A stretch of 41,460 bases of DNA, from positions 1 through 41,460 of the forward strand of contig JAOASS010000011.1 in assembly GCA_030158485.1 (NCBI GenBank). Reading direction: 5' to 3'. Of the stretch, positions 34,388 to 41,460 are shown piece after piece. The stretch comes from Pseudobdellovibrionaceae bacterium (GTDB lineage Bacteria > Bdellovibrionota > Bdellovibrionia > Bdellovibrionales > Bdellovibrionaceae). Position 1 is the stretch's first letter. Each line of letters starts with the position of its first letter. A model generated the notes under the pieces. The model was not told where the DNA came from. It saw nothing but the letters and a program-made list of their open reading frames with translations, and made no database searches. The position numbers and the translations under genes were made by a program.

Positions 34388-35659
34388 TTATGATTTCTTT
34401 TTTAAAATCAATTTTAAATTATTTCTTGCACTCACTTCAACCAAGTCTGTTATTTGAAGTTTTTCTTCTGAATCAAACTTCCAAATTTCACCCAAAGACT
34501 GAACCAGACCTGACTGGCCATCTTCACTGAGTTCAATTATTTTTATTTCCGATGACTTCATTTGTTCATCAAAGTCATGCTTGGGCGCCCGAAGAGCTTG
34601 AGCCGCTAAATACGCAAGGCCCCCAGAAATTCCACCGAATAAAAAACCTGCCATCAAAATAAGTTGAATCGGAATAAAAAGTCCCGTCGATTCACGATCG
34701 AACAATAAAAAACTTCCTAATAAAAAAGCAATCGTTCCCGCAACACCCAGAATCCCCTTACTTGTGATAAAAAGCTCTGCGACCCAAAATAGCAGCCCCA
34801 GAATCATTAAAGCCAAAGCCCCCATGCTCGCATCGAGTTTGTTAAACGAAATCATAGATAAAATAAGAAGAATCGCGCCCGTAACCCCTGGTAAAAACAA
34901 ACCTGGATGGGAAAATTCGGCGTAAAGTAAAAGAAGAGCTCCCAGAAAAAGCATGTAAGCCCACTCAGGCTCTGAAACGAATTGTAAAATTCGATAACGG
35001 ATATCCAATTCGAATTCTTGTAGCTTTCCCACTTGGACAGTGGATTCAGTCTTATCTTTTGTTAGAACTCGAAAACCTTCAGATTTTTCTAAAAATTCAT
35101 TTTCAGTAGTTGTGGCAAAGTCCATTGCTTTCATTCTGACAGCTTCTTCAGCCGTCACGGCAAGCCCTTCTGTGATTATTTTTTTCCCGAAAATTTCACT
35201 GCGTCCACGAAGTTTGGCCATTCCTTGAACCCAGCTCACCGTATCATTCAAAATTTTATTTCTAAGATCTTCAGGCATTTCCTGTCCCGTGCTTAAGATG
35301 GGGGTCGCAGCCCCCACATTGGTGGCCGTGAGTCCACCCGACACATGACAAGCTTGCAAAATAATCGCACCCGCACTACCCGCATGCCCGCCCGCCGGAG
35401 AAATTAAACACAAAAAGGGAATTTTTGAAGCCAAAATATGCTCTGTAATTAAACGAGTGCTATTCAACTGCCCGCCCGGAGTGTTGATTCGAATTAGAAT
35501 CGAAGAGCACTGATCTTCTTCTGCTTTTTCTGAAACTCTTTGAAAAATATCGTAAGTTGCAGCACCGATTGTTTCTTTTAACGTCACAGCCGTCGTGCAC
35601 TGTGCTTTTGCAAAAGAAGATACGATCATCAAAAAACTGATTAAAATAAAATGAATCAT
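34388..35659 (-). CDS. NfeD-family membrane serine protease (long form)
   Basis: A 423-residue protein. A signal peptide (about 1-20, ending AKA) is followed by a ClpP-like protease domain (about 21-215; SSILIRINTPGGQL, ISPAGGHAGSAGAIILQACH with the candidate Ser, NVGAATPI, and KIITEGLAVTAEEAVRMKAMD). Four to five membrane helices follow (about 245-360), and then a C-terminal OB-fold NfeD domain (KIIELSEDGQSGLVQSLGEI). This is the long form, usually paired with a slipin. I choose ATG 35659 because it overlaps the upstream stop by 4 bases and starts a signal peptide. A GTG 33 bases upstream would put polar residues first. Confidence 0.93.
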   Translation of the reverse strand: MIHFILISFLMIVSSFAKAQCTTAVTLKETIGAATYDIFQRVSEKAEEDQCSSILIRINTPGGQLNSTRLITEHILASKIPFLCLISPAGGHAGSAGAIILQACHVSGGLTATNVGAATPILSTGQEMPEDLRNKILNDTVSWVQGMAKLRGRSEIFGKKIITEGLAVTAEEAVRMKAMDFATTTENEFLEKSEGFRVLTKDKTESTVQVGKLQEFELDIRYRILQFVSEPEWAYMLFLGALLLLYAEFSHPGLFLPGVTGAILLILSMISFNKLDASMGALALMILGLLFWVAELFITSKGILGVAGTIAFLLGSFLLFDRESTGLFIPIQLILMAGFLFGGISGGLAYLAAQALRAPKHDFDEQMKSSEIKIIELSEDGQSGLVQSLGEIWKFDSEEKLQITDLVEVSARNNLKLILKKKS

Positions 35660-36180
35660 GGAGTTCCCAATAAAAGTTTTAAAACTTGCCACGTCGGTTT
35701 TTTAAGACCCGTTTGAGTTTGCATTGATTGCAGAGAAAAACATTCGACCCAGTTAAAGGAACCCGCATTTTGAATGAAATTTTGAATATCTGGATCTTTT
35801 TTCATAACCACTAGCGGAGCTCGAAAGTTTTGAGACTTGAGCCAGTTTAAAAAATCCATAAAACTTCTATTTTGACTGTCAACGAACCAAACCTTGTCCC
35901 AATCTAAACTCATCGCCTTTGTGATTTTTTGTAACAGATCTGAAGTGGATGCTTCAGAAATTAAAGTTTCAGGATCCTGATTAAAAAAAATAACTTGTGG
36001 CTGAAAGTGCGGATGCTGCCAAATAATATGATTATGAGCTTCGGCTTTATTGGATACAATCTGAGGAATATAACGAACTCCGAGGGTTTCATAAAGATAA
36101 CGGTAAAGAAGATTTGAACTCGATTTTAACACAGTCCTAGTCATACAGTGGCTAAAACCTGAAGTCAGCATCATGCTCAA
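35656..36180 (-). CDS. Unknown protein, first gene of the NfeD/slipin operon
   Basis: A 174-residue soluble protein with no signal peptide. I do not recognise the family. The middle has alternating strands and helices (PQVIFFNQDP, WDKVWFVDSQNRSFMDFLNW, APLVVMKKDPDIQNFIQN), which suggests a Rossmann-like fold similar to a receiver or phosphatase domain, and the tail is basic (GLKKPTWQVLKLLLG). An internal ATG after 12 codons could be the true start. Its stop overlaps the NfeD start by 4 bases, so it is translationally coupled to the protease and likely controls or feeds it. The 284-base gap upstream (36181-36464) holds no gene, only a run of nine C residues and the divergent promoter area. Confidence 0.62.
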   Translation of the reverse strand: MSMMLTSGFSHCMTRTVLKSSSNLLYRYLYETLGVRYIPQIVSNKAEAHNHIIWQHPHFQPQVIFFNQDPETLISEASTSDLLQKITKAMSLDWDKVWFVDSQNRSFMDFLNWLKSQNFRAPLVVMKKDPDIQNFIQNAGSFNWVECFSLQSMQTQTGLKKPTWQVLKLLLGTP

Positions 36181-36476
36181 TTACTTAAACGGCGAGTTAT
36201 TCACCCCCCCCCAGATTGAGTCAAATCACGTTAGCTTCCGATTTGGCGCCCCAATCAAAATAATAGTTGAAATGACAGTCAAATGACACGTGAAGTGTTC
36301 GCCGTATCGTGAGGTGACATTCTTAAGCTCGAGCTTTGCAGTCTTTACCTGATCATTTTATTGACGAATTTGAAATTCAAACAAAATCCCATGAAAAAAT
36401 CACTTCATTTTTCGAAGTCCTATGTCCTCTTGGCTTCATAGTGTAAAACCAGAACTTACGGAAGTTGGGCTTATCT

Positions 36477-37697
36477 ATGAAAAAAAGCTATAAAGAATTA
36501 ACTCAAGTACTCTTTTTCGTTACTTTACTCATGACTCAAGCGAGCTTGGCAAAACGAGACCAAAATGAAAGTTCTGGGTACTTATCAAATCAAAATTATA
36601 ATTTAAACTCTCAAAAATACTCAACTAACAGTGCCCACATTCAAATGGTTGATGCCGACCAACCTGATGAGGTTTTCAATCTCGATTTTACTTTTAAAAC
36701 CCGCGGTACCGAAATGCTCGATGATAATGTCAAAGGGACAGTTTCTGCGACCGTGCTTGAGTTTGAATTTGAGTGGAATGTGACCAATTGGATCAAAGCT
36801 CAATTTATCGGAGGCTACCAATTTGCCATGGGAAACTCGGCTGTGATCTATGGTTTTGAATCAACTCCTTACACAGGCCCTAGCGTTGATGAAAGTTCAT
36901 TTTCGGTTCAAACCTTACCAGGACTTGAACTCTCGGCAGGAATTGTCACAACTGATTTTAATCCGATTAGTTCTTCCTTTGCAGGTGGAGGCTTTGCTGG
37001 GTTTCGACAAGTTTATGAAATAAAAAAAGGATCTTTTGTAGGATCAATTAAAGGATTTCAAGTCGCCCCCAGCAGCCTTAATGCCGCCAATCGAGCTCTT
37101 GACGACGAGAAAAGCCCTTTTCTCACAATTGGCAATCTTAATCTGGGCGTTGAAAATAAAAATTTTAAAATAATGTTCGGTTACACTCAATTCGACTTTT
37201 ATGGACTGACAAGCGCATCCGCCGGAGACTCTCGCTATCTTGGTAATACAGTCATCGGCGATGGCAATAGTATTGTTTTTTACAAATATAAATTTAGAGG
37301 CCAAGAAATTGCGGCTCGATCAGAAATCAATTTTCGTCTGGACGACAAATTAGGTATCAGCGGTAATATGACTGAAAATGACGAAGCTGATCTTAATCGA
37401 AACAAAGGCTGGATGTCGAAAGCTTATTACGAATACAATTTCGGCCGCTACTCTGTTCGCCCATCAGTCACACGTTTCAGATTTGAGCCAGACTTGATTC
37501 CAGCGCCTTTTGGTCAACCTGGTTTTGGATATTTAAATCGCGATGGTTATTCTGTGGAATTAAGAGGCGCCTTGAAAAAGTACAAACTAGAAGGCTTTGT
37601 TCGTCACGTCACCGCAAAAGAAGTTGAGCCCAAAGCGGCGCAATCAGATCGCACCAGTTTAACCGTGGGCTTGGAGGTTCAGTATGAAATTCTTTAA
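36477..37697 (+). CDS. Putative outer-membrane beta-barrel protein
   Basis: A 406-residue protein with a signal peptide (about 1-24, ending ASLA). I chose ATG 36477 because the signal peptide starts there; a TTG 12 bases upstream adds four residues. The mature protein has no membrane helix and many alternating aromatic/polar strands (VLEFEFEWNVTNWIKAQFIG, FKIMFGYTQFDFYGL, YEYNFGRYSVRPSVTRFRF), ending with SLTVGLEVQYEIL, the final strand of a barrel. I recognise no named family; a 12- to 16-strand porin-like barrel is plausible. It overlaps the start of the next gene by 14 bases, so they are co-translated and probably form one outer-membrane complex. Confidence 0.72.
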   Translation: MKKSYKELTQVLFFVTLLMTQASLAKRDQNESSGYLSNQNYNLNSQKYSTNSAHIQMVDADQPDEVFNLDFTFKTRGTEMLDDNVKGTVSATVLEFEFEWNVTNWIKAQFIGGYQFAMGNSAVIYGFESTPYTGPSVDESSFSVQTLPGLELSAGIVTTDFNPISSSFAGGGFAGFRQVYEIKKGSFVGSIKGFQVAPSSLNAANRALDDEKSPFLTIGNLNLGVENKNFKIMFGYTQFDFYGLTSASAGDSRYLGNTVIGDGNSIVFYKYKFRGQEIAARSEINFRLDDKLGISGNMTENDEADLNRNKGWMSKAYYEYNFGRYSVRPSVTRFRFEPDLIPAPFGQPGFGYLNRDGYSVELRGALKKYKLEGFVRHVTAKEVEPKAAQSDRTSLTVGLEVQYEIL

Positions 37698-40185
37698 TTT
37701 AATTTTGCTATTCTTGATTTCAACAATATTTCTTTCAGCCTGTGATACCAAAAGAAACCCCTATTTTGGCGATGATGATGCACAGTTTTATTTAGGTTCT
37801 ATTGAACTAAAATCAACAGTTAATGCCCACTTTAATAGCGACGGTGAAGTGGACCGCAAGGAAATCAATCTGATCGCTTGTCTTAAAAATTTGAGCGGTG
37901 GTGCTTTACCGCCTAAACTTAAATTTGAAATTCTAGCTGGCAATCAGAGCTTAAGTCGCATCACAGATAAAAACGGCTGCCTTGAATGGAAAGAATCTCA
38001 TGGTTTTGATCCAAAATCTGATTATAAAAACTTAAAACTGGTTAGAACTTTTAACTCAAAAAGTGATTATAATGGGAAAAGAACGCAAGAAATTTATTGG
38101 TCGCCCCACACGGGATCCTTAGTTAATAATATTGACTCAAAAGCACAGCCACAAAATACAGAAGATCCACTGGAAATCGGTTTTGAAACAGGTGATATCA
38201 CTTTGACGCATCAAAGTGTTAATCGATCAAACAGCGATTCCGCAACACCCAATCCAAACAATTCGGCTACGACTGGTTCAGGATCCGACTTAGCGATTCC
38301 TGCTGAAACAAACTTAGAGACGTCGAACTCACCAGCACTCGTTTCTCAAAATCAAACTCGTTTAGTCCTGACTTCCGTCGATTTGACTCATTTGAAATTG
38401 AATCAAGGAACTCCATTTTCAGTTGATCAAAATTTAACTTTATACGCTAAGCACACTTACCAATTTAGCGCTTCACCCAAATTTTATGTTAAGAGTTTTG
38501 ATAATTTAAATTCCGAACAAAATCCGCCTGCGGGAAAATACAAAATCACGCTTGCGTTTATGGACGACCCTCAATTCGACTTGGAAAAGCTTGCTTTAGA
38601 ATTAAATCAGAATCAAACACTTGAAGATCTCAACAAGAATTCAACTTCAGAAGGCAAACGCCTTCATATTGCCACTCAAATGTTGGCTTCCAAAAAAGAA
38701 ATTTCTGTTAATGGAAAACTTTCTGCAACAGACAAGAAAAAGATTTTAGCAAAATCTATACTTTCGCATGTTCACACGACGACGCAATTTGTCGCAGACA
38801 AAAATGCCGAACAAGCCATTATTAAATATCTTGATATTGAATTAAAAAAATTGGCTTCATTGGATATTCGCTCTGTTCTTGCTGTGACAATTGAAAGTGT
38901 TGGTATCGATCAAAAGCAAAAATTGAAAGCTCATGGAATTGGCTATGTTAATAACTTATTAAGTCCCGGTAGTATCACTCTGATAAAAACTTCAATTGAA
39001 GCCGACTTGATTTACGATCAGTACAGAGCCGCCCAAGAAGCCCATAAAAAAATCAGTCCTTTTAACTTGTTTTTACAAACTTCAAATGAACAGTTAAAAG
39101 ATAAATCTCTTGTTGCACTTGACTTAAAAAGTATACCCCAAAATCAGTTCCCACAAACTGTCTATCCGATTGAATATCCTTTCGCAAAAGAATTGGAAAT
39201 GTACTTTAAGAATTCGATGAATCTTTATAAAAAAGATTTATTTCATCGAGCAATTTGCAACAAGATTTTCGTTAATGAAACAACAAAATCTATGGAAAAG
39301 TCGAATCAAAAATTTCCCGACGAACAAAGACTTCTTTGGGCTTTTCGATGCCACTCCGGTCACGGGTTCAGAGCTCCCTATTATGACGTGAGCGTTCTTG
39401 ATTTTGTTGAATCAACAAAAGAGGCTCAGATCAGCAAAGTGGGCCAAACAATTACAGAAGAATTCATGTTCTCTAAAAGCTTTTCAAATTCAACAAGCAC
39501 GTCGTCTTCAACTAAAAAAAGTTTTGATTCATCGATCACATTAGATAGCGCCATATCGGCATTTAGTAACTTTTTAGTTGATGGGCTTGTCGGGACTGTC
39601 CAAGCTGCGAACCCAGTTGTAGGCTCAGCACTAGGAATTCTTAAATCCGCTTTTCCGATCAGTTTCGGAGGCAGTTGGGGTCATGCGACTTCATCAAGCC
39701 AATCGCAGGATCGAAACACTTCGGTTTCACAAGGTTCTTCACAGAAATTATCTGTTCACATCGACACGTTCAAAATGAATCTTGAAACTCGGCGTTGCGC
39801 TCTGATTTCTTACCGGCCTTGGGTTGTCAATTACTTCAAAAGTGAATTTAATGTGGCTCTCAAAAAAGGTTTTTTCGTCTGTTCTGAAAAAGCGACCAAG
39901 CCCCAGTATTATGAAAAGTACTATACTGTGTCACAAGCTTGTTCACAAAATAGCGCAACAACTGATTGTGCTTCTGAAGATGAAAGTCGACTTCGCATGA
40001 TGATTCGCGGAGAAAATACTTATGAGATGTTTAAAAATACGATGATGAATGAAAATTTCGAGATCCTGATAACGCCCCTGGGTTCAGAAGCTCTCGAACA
40101 ACAAAAAATGCAGTGGACTTCGATGATTGATTCCGCTCTTACGACACAAGTATTTCCAGGAGCTTTGACTCCGGTTTTTAAATAA
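37684..40185 (+). CDS. Large lipoprotein with pore-former-like Ser/Thr segment
   Basis: An 833-residue lipoprotein. The first 20 residues end in the lipobox LSAC, followed by a charged linker. Residues about 40-160 are beta-rich with two Cys; about 180-215 is a Ser/Asn/Pro-rich low-complexity linker; 240-560 is mixed alpha/beta. At about 596-615 there is a Ser/Thr-rich stretch (SKSFSNSTSTSSSTKK), then a hydrophobic, Gly/Ala-rich stretch of about 40 residues, then a second Ser/Thr-rich stretch (about 665-690). Alternating Ser/Thr strands around a hydrophobic turn resemble the membrane-inserting hairpin of beta pore-forming proteins. The C-terminal part has six or so Cys (RRCALIS, FVCSEK, QACSQNSATTDC). 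I recognise no family. It overlaps the barrel gene by 14 bases, and a terminator follows. Confidence 0.68.
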   Translation: MKFFNLILLFLISTIFLSACDTKRNPYFGDDDAQFYLGSIELKSTVNAHFNSDGEVDRKEINLIACLKNLSGGALPPKLKFEILAGNQSLSRITDKNGCLEWKESHGFDPKSDYKNLKLVRTFNSKSDYNGKRTQEIYWSPHTGSLVNNIDSKAQPQNTEDPLEIGFETGDITLTHQSVNRSNSDSATPNPNNSATTGSGSDLAIPAETNLETSNSPALVSQNQTRLVLTSVDLTHLKLNQGTPFSVDQNLTLYAKHTYQFSASPKFYVKSFDNLNSEQNPPAGKYKITLAFMDDPQFDLEKLALELNQNQTLEDLNKNSTSEGKRLHIATQMLASKKEISVNGKLSATDKKKILAKSILSHVHTTTQFVADKNAEQAIIKYLDIELKKLASLDIRSVLAVTIESVGIDQKQKLKAHGIGYVNNLLSPGSITLIKTSIEADLIYDQYRAAQEAHKKISPFNLFLQTSNEQLKDKSLVALDLKSIPQNQFPQTVYPIEYPFAKELEMYFKNSMNLYKKDLFHRAICNKIFVNETTKSMEKSNQKFPDEQRLLWAFRCHSGHGFRAPYYDVSVLDFVESTKEAQISKVGQTITEEFMFSKSFSNSTSTSSSTKKSFDSSITLDSAISAFSNFLVDGLVGTVQAANPVVGSALGILKSAFPISFGGSWGHATSSSQSQDRNTSVSQGSSQKLSVHIDTFKMNLETRRCALISYRPWVVNYFKSEFNVALKKGFFVCSEKATKPQYYEKYYTVSQACSQNSATTDCASEDESRLRMMIRGENTYEMFKNTMMNENFEILITPLGSEALEQQKMQWTSMIDSALTTQVFPGALTPVFK

Positions 40186-40204
40186 GTCTTTTTAAATAAG
40201 TCTC

Positions 40205-40234
40205 AAGAGCCCTTGTTAAAATGAGGGCTTTTTT
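40205..40234. terminator. Bidirectional terminator between convergent genes
   Basis: AAGAGCCCT, loop TGTTAAAATG, AGGGCTTTTTT. The stem ends in a T-run on the plus strand and in AAAGAGCCCT-complementary T's on the minus strand. It lies between the large lipoprotein gene (+) and the small lipoprotein gene (-), whose stops are about 50 bases apart. Confidence 0.88.
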
Positions 40235-40236
40235 GT

Positions 40237-40527
40237 TTATTGCTCTTCGGATAACATTTGTCCTTGAACAGTGACAAACACTTTGTAGCCATTTGAAGTT
40301 GTACCGTTCACTTTATCGTACACACTTCCTGCAGATGCACTGACTAGATAGTTATTGGCTGTCAGACGATACTGCGTCGACCCGGAAACAATCTCGGCCC
40401 CTTGAGTCTTTGAAAGAGCATTCAGGCTCGGACTCGGATTGACACCAAACAGAGCCGAGTCCAGAGAACACCCAGTCGTGACGAGACTTAAGACCATCAA
40501 ACCTGAAAGTCCTAAAAATTTGAGCAT
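40237..40527 (-). CDS. Small lipoprotein of unknown function
   Basis: A 96-residue lipoprotein with a clear lipobox (LVTTGCS) after a 19-residue signal peptide and GGAGG just before the ATG. The mature domain is about 75 residues, Ser/Asn/Thr-rich and beta-prone (GSTQYRLTANNYLVSASAGS, then GYKVFVTVQGQML). I recognise no family. A palindrome GTTGTCT...AGACAAC lies 48 bases upstream of the start (40575-40595) and could be part of its promoter or operator. Confidence 0.72.
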   Translation of the reverse strand: MLKFLGLSGLMVLSLVTTGCSLDSALFGVNPSPSLNALSKTQGAEIVSGSTQYRLTANNYLVSASAGSVYDKVNGTTSNGYKVFVTVQGQMLSEEQ

Positions 40528-40722
40528 ACGTTCCTCCAGTTAACTTATCGGCATTTTCGGGTGAAACTTAATAAGTTGTCTCAAATTAAGACAACGCATC
40601 ACTTTGGAACAGGGGCTTTTTTTCTGGTAAGCCCAAATGGATTCCTGATATCGAGAAAATTGAGCAATCCGACAGCGTGCTGTCGGTCCAATCCACACAT
40701 TGAGTGTTGAGCGCGTCAGGGT

Positions 40723-40959
40723 TCAAAGACCAAACTGAAGCCGTGCCGGCGGCACGACCTGTCCAATAACCACCACCTGCGGCGTGGTCGCCGAGGTGTC
40801 GCTAAAGAGACGGCCGTCGAGCGTGAATGACTGTGGAACGTCCGCTGCCTGCGCCGACAAAGCCAACAACAAGCTTAGAACAACAACAGACTTACGACCA
40901 CATGTCTTAGCAACGTACCACTGGACATGGAGTCTTATCGGATCAAAGCCCAGTCGGTT
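40723..40959 (-). pseudogene. Fragment of a secreted surface-protein gene (start lost, frame broken)
   Basis: This frame has no ATG, but its middle reads as a signal peptide and mature start, GRKSVVVLSLLLALSAQAAD followed by VPQSFTLDGRLFSDTSATTP, after which it becomes unlike the preceding region and stops at 40723. In the next frame (about 40590-40785) a second coding-like stretch, GGGYWTGRAAGTASVWSLNP, continues towards a TAA near 40586. So a gene for an exported adhesin-like protein seems to have lost its start and suffered an internal deletion or frameshift. GC is clearly higher here than in the rest of the window. Small palindromes lie within it: CCGACAGC-GT-GCTGTCGG (40669-40686) and CGTGCCG-G-CGGCACG (40742-40756). 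Confidence 0.6.
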
Positions 40960-41031
40960 TTAGCACTTTTTAATCTGTGTCAGATTGAGACGTTTGAAGA
41001 ACCACTGCTCCGGGATGCTTTATTCAGCGCC

Positions 41032-41460
41032 TCAGCGACCCAGCCGAATCGGGCGAAGGTTGTCACCCATTTCGTTTGCGCCGTCGCCGAGGTTCACCGA
41101 CGCGCCCGAGCCGAGCTGCCCGTATAAACCATCGCCCCAACACTTCAGATCGCCGTTATCTAAAGTCGTACACGTGTGATTGCTCCACGCTCCAGAGACA
41201 ATGCTTCGTGCAGTTCTTCCGTTACCCACGTTCACAGTTGGCAAAGAGTCCCCCATTTCACCTGCACCATCGCCTAAGACATTTGTGCTTCCGTTCCCGA
41301 GCTGACCCTCAACACCGCGGCCCCAGCATTTGATTGCACCGGTATCGAGCAACGCACAAGTGTGGTACAAAGCTGCGATGAGAGATTTAGCTGTTCTTCC
41401 CGTTCCCAGATCAACAGCGACAAGACTATCGCCCATTTCGCCTGCACCATCACCGACGTG
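41032..41460 (-). CDS. RCC1-repeat surface protein (5' part beyond the window)
   Basis: The frame is open from the window's right edge to a TGA at 41032, so this is the C-terminal part of a longer gene. The visible 142 residues contain repeats of about 51 residues with the RCC1 (seven-bladed propeller) pattern: CALLDTGAIKCWGRGVEGQL and CTTLDNGDLKCWGDGLYGQL, each followed by GDGAxEMGDSLPxVxxGxGRTA. Bacterial RCC1 proteins are usually exported adhesin-like or Gly-rich surface proteins with tandem blades. The gene ends in mid-repeat (RPIRLGR), possibly truncated, and is followed by fragments of another surface-protein gene. GC is near 55%, above the rest of the window. Confidence 0.85.
   Translation of the reverse strand, partial: HVGDGAGEMGDSLVAVDLGTGRTAKSLIAALYHTCALLDTGAIKCWGRGVEGQLGNGSTNVLGDGAGEMGDSLPTVNVGNGRTARSIVSGAWSNHTCTTLDNGDLKCWGDGLYGQLGSGASVNLGDGANEMGDNLRPIRLGR

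Noticed and set aside
40927-41333. Plus-strand frames over the RCC1 and surface-protein fragments
   Set aside because: They are Arg/Pro-rich antisense products of the higher-GC RCC1 repeats without start signals.

Overview
The window looks like chromosomal DNA of a low-GC Gram-negative bacterium. By eye GC is about 40%, rising in the last ~800 bases. It encodes outer-membrane barrels, many lipoboxes, a TolC/RND pump, lytic transglycosylases and PilZ proteins. The gene mix, the many small species-specific lipoproteins and the lytic-enzyme content suggest Bdellovibrionota (a Bdellovibrio/Pseudobdellovibrio-like organism). That placement is an inference; there is no rRNA here to settle it. TTG and GTG starts with good Shine-Dalgarno sites are common.

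Layout. (1) 1-3575, accessory DNA beside tRNA-Leu(CAA): a translationally coupled pair made of a transglycosylase without a signal peptide and a secreted six-cysteine protein (an effector/immunity-like layout); an AbrB/PIN toxin-antitoxin operon whose toxin has an in-frame amber stop; and two 70-bp direct repeats that are copies of a decayed HTH gene. (2) 3576-10096, mostly co-directional (+) housekeeping and stress genes: a small protein plus a degenerate-receiver/TPR protein, a putative Na+/H+ antiporter, a tandem universal stress protein, the NAD(P)HX dehydratase domain, a DUF1223 redox-like protein and an exported MsrB. (3) 10093-14250, trehalose: a fused OtsA-OtsB enzyme divergent from a GH15 glycosidase. 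(4) 14228-20116, envelope: an MltD-like transglycosylase, two alpha/beta-hydrolase-like lipoproteins, a PilZ protein and a secreted subtilase with a PA insert. (5) 20524-28260, copper/heavy-metal defence: TolC, a His-rich periplasmic protein, a CusA/CzcA-type RND pump, a Cys/His-rich exported protein and a Cu+ P-type ATPase under a textbook CueR/MerR-type promoter. No periplasmic adaptor gene is present.

(6) 28420-29475, a ~1-kb decayed segment at tRNA-Cys(GCA): a 16-bp copy of the tRNA 3' end lies at its far edge, with an ASCH-domain gene and a possible methyltransferase remnant between. (7) 29521-36180, all minus strand: a ComM/YifB ATPase, a Xer recombinase, two lipoproteins, and a slipin/NfeD membrane-protease pair with an unknown third gene. 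(8) 36477-40185, a two-gene operon of an outer-membrane barrel and an 833-residue lipoprotein with a pore-former-like segment. (9) 40237-41460, a small lipoprotein followed by higher-GC fragments of surface-protein genes, including an RCC1-repeat gene that runs off the right edge.

The best candidate for an undescribed system is the transglycosylase/six-cysteine pair at 90-1576. The metal locus with its operator and the 36477-40185 operon come next.
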